From the NCBI GenBank assembly GCA_023390245.1, contig JAEWDF010000069.1:1-64000 (forward strand): DNA of 64,000 nt, read 5' to 3'. Made by a program: the position numbers and the translations under genes. Within the stretch, counting starts at the first letter, position 1, and the number at the start of each line of letters is the position of its first letter. The notes beneath the pieces were generated by a model. That model did not search any database, was not told the DNA's origin, and saw only the letters and a list, made by a program, of their open reading frames with translations. Shown here in pieces: positions 57,580-64,000 of the stretch. The DNA comes from Pseudomonadota bacterium. Lineage in GTDB: Bacteria > Pseudomonadota > Alphaproteobacteria > Caulobacterales > Caulobacteraceae.

Positions 57580-58214
57580 TGGCCGAACCGGATCTCGGGG
57601 CGGAGAAGGCGCTCTTCCAGGCCAGGACCGGCGCGACCTTCGAACAGATGGCCGACCTGGAGGTGTTCCGGGGGATGCTGGCCGAGGGCAATGCGGTGAT
57701 GAACCTGGTCGGGCCCGACAGCCTGCCGGACTTCTGGAACCGGCACGCCTGGGACAGCGCCCAGCTCATGGGTCATGCGCCCGAGGCCCGGACCTGGGCG
57801 GACCTGGGCGCCGGCGCCGGCCTGCCCAGCGTGGTCCTGGCCATTCTGCTGAAGGGGCGGGAGCGGGGCCATGTCTGGATGATCGACAGCCTGGGCAAGC
57901 GCTGCCGCTTCCTCCAGGCGGTCGTGGATCGGCTGGCCCTGCCGGCGACGGTGATCAACGGCCGGGCGGAGGCGCAGGCGATCACCTGCGACATCGTCAC
58001 GGCGCGGGCGGTGGCGGCGATGGACAAGCTGCTGGGTTATGCACAGCCCTATTTCGAAAGGGGTGCACAAGGCCTGTTCCTCAAGGGCGAGAAGGCGGAA
58101 TCCGAGTTGATCGAGGCGCGGCGAAACTGGCAGTTTGAGGCCAAGCTGGCCGTCTCGCAAAGTGATCCCCGCGGCCGCATCGTGACCATCCGGAGTGTTC
58201 GCCGTGCCCGCTAG
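57579..58214 (+). CDS. rsmG: 16S rRNA (guanine-N7-)-methyltransferase RsmG (GidB)
   Basis: A 211-residue SAM enzyme making m7G527 of 16S rRNA; loss gives low-level streptomycin resistance in other bacteria. Motifs: MNLVGPDSLPDFWNRHAWDS (about 48-67), WADLGAGAGLPSVVLAILL near 76-94, and SLGKRCRFLQAVVDRLAL. The ATG overlaps the mnmG stop, and the 3' end overlaps the parA start by 11 nt. Confidence 0.97.
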   Translation: MAEPDLGAEKALFQARTGATFEQMADLEVFRGMLAEGNAVMNLVGPDSLPDFWNRHAWDSAQLMGHAPEARTWADLGAGAGLPSVVLAILLKGRERGHVWMIDSLGKRCRFLQAVVDRLALPATVINGRAEAQAITCDIVTARAVAAMDKLLGYAQPYFERGAQGLFLKGEKAESELIEARRNWQFEAKLAVSQSDPRGRIVTIRSVRRAR

Positions 58215-59013
58215 AAAGCCCGCCCGCGTCCTTGCGGTCTCCAATCAGAAGGGCGGCGTGGGCAAGACGACTACGGCGATCAACCTGGGCACGGCCCTGG
58301 CGGCGATCGGCGAAAAGGTGCTGATCGTCGACATGGATCCCCAGGGCAACGCCTCCACGGGCCTGGGTGTTCCACGTGAAACACGCCGGGTCACCATCTA
58401 CGACGTGGTGGTCGACAAGCGTTCCATCGCCGATGCGGCCGTGCCGACGGCCGTGCCCGGCCTGTCGATCGTGCCGGCCGATCCGGACATGTCGGGGGTG
58501 GAGATCGAGCTGAGCCAGGCGGATCGTCGCTCCTATCGGCTGCGCGACGCCCTGCGCGCGCACGACGAAGGCCCTACCGGGTATGACTATGTGCTGATCG
58601 ACTGCCCGCCGTCGCTGAACCTGCTGACGCTGAACGCCATGGCGGCGGCGGATGCGGTGCTGGTGCCGTTGCAGTGCGAATTCTTCGCTCTGGAAGGCCT
58701 CAGTCAGCTGATGCGGACGGTGGACATGGTGCGGCACAGCCTCAATCCCGCGCTGGAGATCCAGGGGCTGGTGCTGACCATGTTCGATCGGCGCAGCGCC
58801 CTGTCGGGGCAGGTGGCCAACGATGTCCGCGCCCACTTCGGCGACAAGGTCTATGACAGCGTGATCCCGCGCAACGTCCGGGTGGCCGAGGCGCCGTCCT
58901 TCGGCAAGCCAGCCCTGATCTACGACCTGAAATGCGCCGGCAGCCAGGCCTATCTGCGGCTGGCGCGCGAGGTGGTGCGGCGCGAGCGGCAGCGCCAGAA
59001 GCTGGCCGCCTGA
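58204..59013 (+). CDS. parA: Chromosome partitioning ATPase ParA
   Basis: A 269-residue deviant Walker ATPase that moves replicated origins via ParB-parS. Motif KGGVGKTTTAINLGTALAAI begins at about 16; DMDPQGNASTGLG and IDCPPSLNLLTLNAMAAAD follow. The start is GTG 58204: GGAG at 58192-58195 is 8 nt upstream, whereas the alternative GTG 58195 would overlap that site. parS site 4 lies in frame, reading Val-Pro-Arg-Glu-Thr. Confidence 0.97.
   Translation: MPARKPARVLAVSNQKGGVGKTTTAINLGTALAAIGEKVLIVDMDPQGNASTGLGVPRETRRVTIYDVVVDKRSIADAAVPTAVPGLSIVPADPDMSGVEIELSQADRRSYRLRDALRAHDEGPTGYDYVLIDCPPSLNLLTLNAMAAADAVLVPLQCEFFALEGLSQLMRTVDMVRHSLNPALEIQGLVLTMFDRRSALSGQVANDVRAHFGDKVYDSVIPRNVRVAEAPSFGKPALIYDLKCAGSQAYLRLAREVVRRERQRQKLAA
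58368..58383. promoter_or_regulatory. parS: parS centromere site 4 (inside parA)
   Basis: TGTTCCACGTGAAACA matches the Bacillus-type consensus TGTTNCACGTGAAACA exactly. It is 165 bp into parA and reads Val-Pro-Arg-Glu-Thr. Confidence 0.93.
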
Positions 59014-59042
59014 TTTCATTTTTAGTATGACGGAACAACGAC

Positions 59043-59933
59043 TTGGCTGAGCGACAAAGAGGTCTGGGACGCGGGCTGTCGGCCCTGCTGGGAGAAGACG
59101 CCGAGCCGGCGCCGGTCACGCCCGGCGCGCCGCTGCCGAGCGGCGTGCAGCAGGTTCCGATCGAGAGCCTCAAGCCCAATCCGGACCAGCCGCGAAAGAC
59201 CTTCACGCCCGAACAGCTGGAGGAGCTGACCGTCTCCATCCGCGACAAGGGGGTGTTGCAGCCGATCCTGGTGCGCAGCCAGCCCGGCGAGGACGGCGTC
59301 TGGCAGATCATCGCCGGCGAACGCCGCTGGCGCGCTTCTCAGGCCGCGCGCCTGACCGAGGTGCCGATCATCGTCCGTGAGATGGACGACGTGGAGGTGT
59401 TCGAGGTCGCCATCGTCGAGAACGTCCAGCGCTCGGACCTCAATCCGCTGGAGGAGGCGGAGGCCTATCGCGTCCTGATGGACCGCTACGGCCGCACTCA
59501 GGACCAGGTCGCCGGCGTCGTCGGCAAGAGCCGCAGCCATGTGGCGAACACCATGCGCCTGCTGCAACTGCCGGAACGGGTGTTGTTCTATGTGCGCGAG
59601 GGCAAGTTGTCGGCGGGCCATGCGCGGGCGCTGATCAACACGCCCGATCCCGGCGAACTGGCCGACATCGCCTATGTCAACGGCCTGAGCGTGCGCGAGA
59701 CCGAGGCTCTGGCGCGCAAGGCGGTCGAGGGCCCGAAGCCCTCCAAGGCCTCGCCGTCCAAGGGCGGGGAGGGGCGCTCCTCGGCCGACGTCGTCGCCCT
59801 GCAACAGGACCTGGCCGACGCCCTGGGCCTGAAGGTCCAGCTCAGCGACCGGAACGGCAAGGGCGAACTGACCATCCGCTACGGCTCGCTGGAGCAGCTC
59901 GATGACCTGTGCCGCCGCCTGATGCGGGGCTGA
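59043..59933 (+). CDS. parB: Chromosome partitioning protein ParB
   Basis: A 296-residue CTP-dependent clamp that loads at parS and spreads. CTP-binding motifs appear as KPNPDQPRKTF (about 42-52) and IAGERRWRASQAARL (about 91-105), and the helix-turn-helix includes QDQVAGVVGKSRSHVANTMR. The C-terminal region holds the dimerisation domain (QQDLADALGLKVQL, LTIRYGSLEQLDDLCRRL). The start is TTG 59043 (MAERQRGLGRGLSALLG, the N-terminal ParA-contact pattern); no ATG or GTG fits. 29 bp after parA. Confidence 0.98.
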   Translation: MAERQRGLGRGLSALLGEDAEPAPVTPGAPLPSGVQQVPIESLKPNPDQPRKTFTPEQLEELTVSIRDKGVLQPILVRSQPGEDGVWQIIAGERRWRASQAARLTEVPIIVREMDDVEVFEVAIVENVQRSDLNPLEEAEAYRVLMDRYGRTQDQVAGVVGKSRSHVANTMRLLQLPERVLFYVREGKLSAGHARALINTPDPGELADIAYVNGLSVRETEALARKAVEGPKPSKASPSKGGEGRSSADVVALQQDLADALGLKVQLSDRNGKGELTIRYGSLEQLDDLCRRLMRG

Positions 59934-59948
59934 GGGCCTTTCACCGCC

Positions 59949-59979
59949 CGTCATCCTCGGGACAAGCCCGCGGATGACG
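59949..59979. repeat. Inverted repeat after parB
   Basis: Arms CGTCATCCTCGGG and CCCGCGGATGACG form a 13-bp hairpin with one mismatch. The following sequence is not a clear T-tract, so it may be a protein-binding or mRNA-stabilising hairpin rather than a strong terminator. Confidence 0.6.
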
Positions 59980-60003
59980 ATCATTTAGAACGAGACGCAA
60001 AAA

Positions 60004-60029
60004 GGGCGGGCCCATCGCTGGACCCGCCC
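60004..60029 (-). terminator. groESL terminator
   Basis: GGGCGGG (60004-60010) pairs with CCCGCCC (60023-60029); inner CCA/TGG adds pairs. In the groEL direction it is followed by TTTTT. It lies 29 bp after the groEL stop and separates it from the converging parB. Confidence 0.85.
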
Positions 60030-60057
60030 TTCTCGTATCAGCGAGGCTGACGCGGAC

Positions 60058-61701
<1,644 letters not shown>

Positions 61702-61758
61702 GCGGGCAGCTCCTATCTATATGTTTTTATTAAAGAAAACCGGAAACCAGGGCGTGTC

Positions 61759-62046
61759 TTACGACAGCACGCCCAGGACGTCGGATTCCTTCATGATGAT
61801 CAGGTCCTCGCCGTCGATCTTCACTTCCGTGCCCGACCACTTGCCGAACAGGATGCGGTCGCCGGCCTTCAGCTCCAGGGCGTTGACCTTGCCGGAGTCG
61901 TCGCGGGCGCCGGGGCCGGCGGCGACGACTTCGCCTTCCTGGGGCTTTTCCTTGGCGGTGTCGGGGATGATGATCCCGCCCTTGGTCTTGGATTCCTCTT
62001 CCACGCGCTTCACGAGCACGCGATCGCCGAGCGGACGAAACGCCAT
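61759..62046 (-). CDS. groES: Co-chaperonin GroES (Hsp10)
   Basis: A 95-residue ring subunit that caps GroEL. It starts MAFRPLGDRVLVKRVEEESK, has the mobile-loop segment TKGGIIIPDTAKEKPQEGEV, and the ending GEDLIIMKESDVLGVLS. First gene of groESL. The 72-98 bp upstream carry the CIRCE operator. Confidence 0.99.
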   Translation of the reverse strand: MAFRPLGDRVLVKRVEEESKTKGGIIIPDTAKEKPQEGEVVAAGPGARDDSGKVNALELKAGDRILFGKWSGTEVKIDGEDLIIMKESDVLGVLS

Positions 62047-62117
62047 TGGTGTCTCCCTTAAAACCCCCGGAACGGGGCGTTCTGAAACAATGAGCGAAGC
62101 CCTCCCCGGCCCCGGTT

Positions 62118-62144
62118 TTGGCAGCCGACGGGGGAGAGTGCTAA
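62118..62144 (-). promoter_or_regulatory. CIRCE operator of groESL (HrcA site)
   Basis: On the minus strand TTAGCACTC, nine bases, then GGCTGCCAA. The first arm is the exact CIRCE arm; the second matches GAGTGCTAA at six of nine positions. Spacing is exactly nine. It starts about 3 nt downstream of the predicted transcription start. hrcA is not in the window. Confidence 0.75.
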
Positions 62145-62153
62145 CGCGGCCGG

Positions 62154-62182
62154 GAGTTAGGCAGAGGCCGCCGCCGCGTCAA
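62154..62182 (-). promoter_or_regulatory. Predicted groESL promoter
   Basis: Minus strand TTGACG (62177-62182), a 17-nt spacer, TAACTC (62154-62159). The same stretch can be read as a sigma-32-like CTTGACG/CCTAACT. Start would be about 62147, just before the CIRCE operator. Confidence 0.5.
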
Positions 62183-62330
62183 GCGCGACGGAGGCGGATT
62201 CCGCGCGAAAGCGGGCGTAAGAATGAACCGGAGATGAACGGAAGCCTCCGGGGACGTTCAAGCGCGGCGCCCTAGAACGACGTTCAGGCTGGCGCGTTCG
62301 TCCGAGCGCGCCTGGATAAGGAGACGAACC

Positions 62331-62738
62331 ATGTCGAAGATGATCAAGATCACGGCCGCCATCGCCGCCCCGGTCGTCGCCCTCGGCCTGATGGCGGCCC
62401 CGGCCTCGGCCCAGTCCTATCGCGACCGCCATCACGACCGCCGCGACAACACCGCCGAGAACGCCCTGATCGGCGCGGCGGTCGGCGGCCTCGCCGGCGC
62501 CCTGATCGGCAATGGCGACGGCAGCTACATCGCCGGCGGCGCCCTGGCCGGCGCGGCCCTGGGCGCGGTCGCCAGCGACAACCGCAACGACCGTCGCTAC
62601 GACAACCGCCGTTACGGCTACGACTATCGCTACAACCGCAACTACAACAACAGCCGCTACAACAACGGCCGCTACCATCGCGACTACCGGGCGCACCCGG
62701 CTCCCCGTCGCGACTATCGCTACGACCGCCGCTGGTAG
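62331..62738 (+). CDS. Glycine-zipper secreted protein
   Basis: A 135-residue protein with signal peptide (MSKMIKITAAIAAPVVALGL, cleavage near ASAQSYR). The mature part has a glycine-zipper helix pair (ENALIGAAVGGLAGALIG, GGALAGAALGAVAS) of the kind that inserts in or packs on membranes, followed by a tail full of Arg, Tyr and Asn (YDYRYNRNYNNSRYNNGRYH). The tail is basic and could bind cell-envelope polymers. AAGGAG is 7 nt before the ATG. Divergent from groES, ended by a strong terminator. Exact role unknown. Confidence 0.85.
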   Translation: MSKMIKITAAIAAPVVALGLMAAPASAQSYRDRHHDRRDNTAENALIGAAVGGLAGALIGNGDGSYIAGGALAGAALGAVASDNRNDRRYDNRRYGYDYRYNRNYNNSRYNNGRYHRDYRAHPAPRRDYRYDRRW

Positions 62739-62762
62739 GCTGTCCGACGTGGGAATGAAGAA

Positions 62763-62790
62763 GGGCGCTCCGGTCGGAGCGCCCTTTTTT
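62763..62790 (+). terminator. Terminator after the glycine-zipper gene
   Basis: GGGCGCTCC-ggtc-GGAGCGCCC hairpin followed by six T residues, immediately before repeat copy F. Confidence 0.92.
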
Positions 62791-62939
62791 GTCTCCTCCC
62801 AACCGCAGATGGGGAGGTGGCGCGGTGCGTCTTCCGCGCCGTGACTGAGGGGGTCTTTGAGGCGACCTGAACGCCCAAGCGAGCGCAAAAGCCCCTCCAC
62901 CGCTTCGCGGTCTCCCTCCCCATTGCATGGGGAGGAGAC
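62791..62939. repeat. Two-hairpin intergenic repeat, copy F
   Basis: Starts GTCTCCTCCC-aaccgca-GATGGGGAGG, has GGGGGTCTTTGAGGCGACC, a variable middle, then GCCCCTCCACCGCTTCGCGG and right hairpin CTCCCC-attgcat-GGGGAGGAGAC. The last 30 bp match copy A almost exactly. It ends 11 bp before the pgi stop codon. Confidence 0.85.
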
Positions 62940-62949
62940 GGATGCAGCG

Positions 62950-64000
62950 TCAGCCCATCAGCCGCGTCATCAGGTCGGCGGTGGACGGGTCGAGATCAGG
63001 CGAAGGCCCGCCCGCCCGGACGTCCTTCAGGATCGCCCTGGCCAGCACCTTGCCCAGCTCCACGCCCCACTGGTCGAAGCTGTTGATGTCCCAGATCACG
63101 CCCTCGACGAAGGTCTTGTGCTCGTAGAGGGCGATCAGGGCGCCCAGCGTCCCGGGCGTCAGCCGGTCCATGACGATGGCGGTCGAGGGCCGGTTGCCGG
63201 GGAAGGCGCGGTGTTCGGCCAGTCGCGCGGCCTCGGCGGGGTCGAGGCCGGAGGCCAGCATCTCCGCCTCCGCCGTCCCGGCGGTCTTGCCGTTCATCAG
63301 CGCCTGGGCCTGAGCCAGGGCGTTGGACCACAGCGGCGCCTCGGGATCGTCGCCCGGATCGCCATGGGTCCTGGCCACGATCACGAATTCGGCCGGCACG
63401 ACCTGAGGCCCCTGGTGGATCTGCTGGAAGAAGGCGTGCTGGCCGTTGGTGCCGGGCTCGCCGAACACCACGGGGCAGGTCTGGCGATCGACGGGCGTCC
63501 CGTCGCGGCGCACGCGCTTGCCGTTCGACTCCATCTCCAGCTGCTGCAGGAAGGCCGGCAGGCGGCGCAGGGCGTGGGCGTAGGGGGCGACCGTCCGCGC
63601 CGAGCGGTCCAGGCCGTCGACGTTGAACACCTGGGCCAGGGCCATCAGCACCGGGGCGTTCCGCTCCAGCGGGGCCGAGACGAAATGGTCGTCCATCGCC
63701 GCCGCGCCGTCCAGCATGGCCTCGAACGCCGCCCAGCCCAGGGCGATGGCGCACGAGAGACTGACCGCCGACCACAGCGAATAGCGCCCGCCCACCCAGT
63801 CCCTGAAGGCAAACGTCCGGCCGCAGCCGAAGGCGGCCGCCCTTTCCGGCGCCGCCGTCACCCCGATGAAGTGCCGGGTCAGGCCCTCGGCCGGCAGGGC
63901 CGCCGCCAGCCAGGCCTTGGCCGCCTCGGCGTTGGCCAGGGTCTCCTGGGTGGTGAAGGTCTTGGACACCACCACGACCAGCGTCGTCTCGGGGTCCAGC
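62950..64000 (-). CDS. pgi: Glucose-6-phosphate isomerase, C-terminal part (5' end off window)
   Basis: The last 350 codons of Pgi, which interconverts glucose-6-phosphate and fructose-6-phosphate; the N-terminal third is beyond the right edge. Visible motifs: VVVSKTFTTQETLANAEAAK (about the first 20 seen), DWVGGRYSLWSAVSLS, CPVVFGEPGTNGQHAFFQQIHQG, HKTFVEGVIWDINSFDQWGVELGK with the catalytic histidine and lysine. The substrate-binding residues appear intact. It is convergent with the glycine-zipper gene. Confidence 0.98.
   Translation of the reverse strand, partial: LDPETTLVVVVSKTFTTQETLANAEAAKAWLAAALPAEGLTRHFIGVTAAPERAAAFGCGRTFAFRDWVGGRYSLWSAVSLSCAIALGWAAFEAMLDGAAAMDDHFVSAPLERNAPVLMALAQVFNVDGLDRSARTVAPYAHALRRLPAFLQQLEMESNGKRVRRDGTPVDRQTCPVVFGEPGTNGQHAFFQQIHQGPQVVPAEFVIVARTHGDPGDDPEAPLWSNALAQAQALMNGKTAGTAEAEMLASGLDPAEAARLAEHRAFPGNRPSTAIVMDRLTPGTLGALIALYEHKTFVEGVIWDINSFDQWGVELGKVLARAILKDVRAGGPSPDLDPSTADLMTRLMG

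Noticed and set aside
58195..58203. GTG 58195 as the parA start
   Set aside because: Its G is part of the GGAG ribosome site; GTG 58204 has that site at a proper distance.

Overview
The window is high-GC, densely coded DNA from an alphaproteobacterium of the order Caulobacterales, most likely Brevundimonas or a close relative. This rests on gene order (hemE-hemH-hemJ-rho, mnmE-mnmG-rsmG-parA-parB, a hemE/ppsR gap shaped like the Caulobacter origin), frequent GTG and TTG starts, a CC0125-type lipoprotein, and the giant NAD-glutamate dehydrogenase. The genus is inferred, not proven. Almost everything is core chromosome. I see no transposase, integrase, phage module or CRISPR array.

Left part (1-27.7 kb, mostly minus strand). 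rimP-nusA-ylxR-infB is a transcription/translation operon read leftward from a promoter and an attenuator-like hairpin just downstream of trmB. Next comes a CC0125-type lipoprotein, then a divergent DUF6065/ybaK pair. An AT-richer islet (about 6.4-7.9 kb) carries an ankyrin-repeat protein and an orphan gene, and is bounded by a second degraded 3' end of ybaK. dnaK, dnaJ and dapB follow, then alkB, a Tat-exported dienelactone hydrolase, ubiE-ubiB, a Crp-type regulator, a pterin dehydratase/SDR pair, a DUF885 lipoprotein, tRNA-Arg(CCG), several small membrane or secreted proteins in tandem pairs, and argG.

Middle part (25.6-48.1 kb). tsaB-rimI-fur-miaB-phoH-ybeY-lnt-XRE form a long leftward run of tRNA modification, RNA maturation, iron regulation and lipoprotein acylation genes. 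Two further XRE regulators, nfu, a HerA-like ATPase, an AI-2E family permease and a 1,618-residue glutamate dehydrogenase follow. After these come mltA and a Tim44-like gene, secB, and the overlapping leftward chain ppsR-maf-aroE-coaE-dnaQ.

Origin and centromere (48.9-60 kb). The non-coding gap between ppsR and hemE has DnaA-like boxes, CtrA-like TTAA motifs, GANTC sites and an AT-rich stretch, matching the known Caulobacter Cori location. Rightward lie hemE-hemH-hemJ, rho, mnmE-mnmG-rsmG and parA-parB, with four parS palindromes over 4.5 kb, two of them inside coding sequence. The window ends with groESL (CIRCE operator plus promoter), a glycine-zipper secreted protein and a truncated pgi.

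A family of intergenic two-hairpin repeats (six copies, about 140-180 bp) is spread through the window. One copy appears to provide the ribosome binding site of mnmE.
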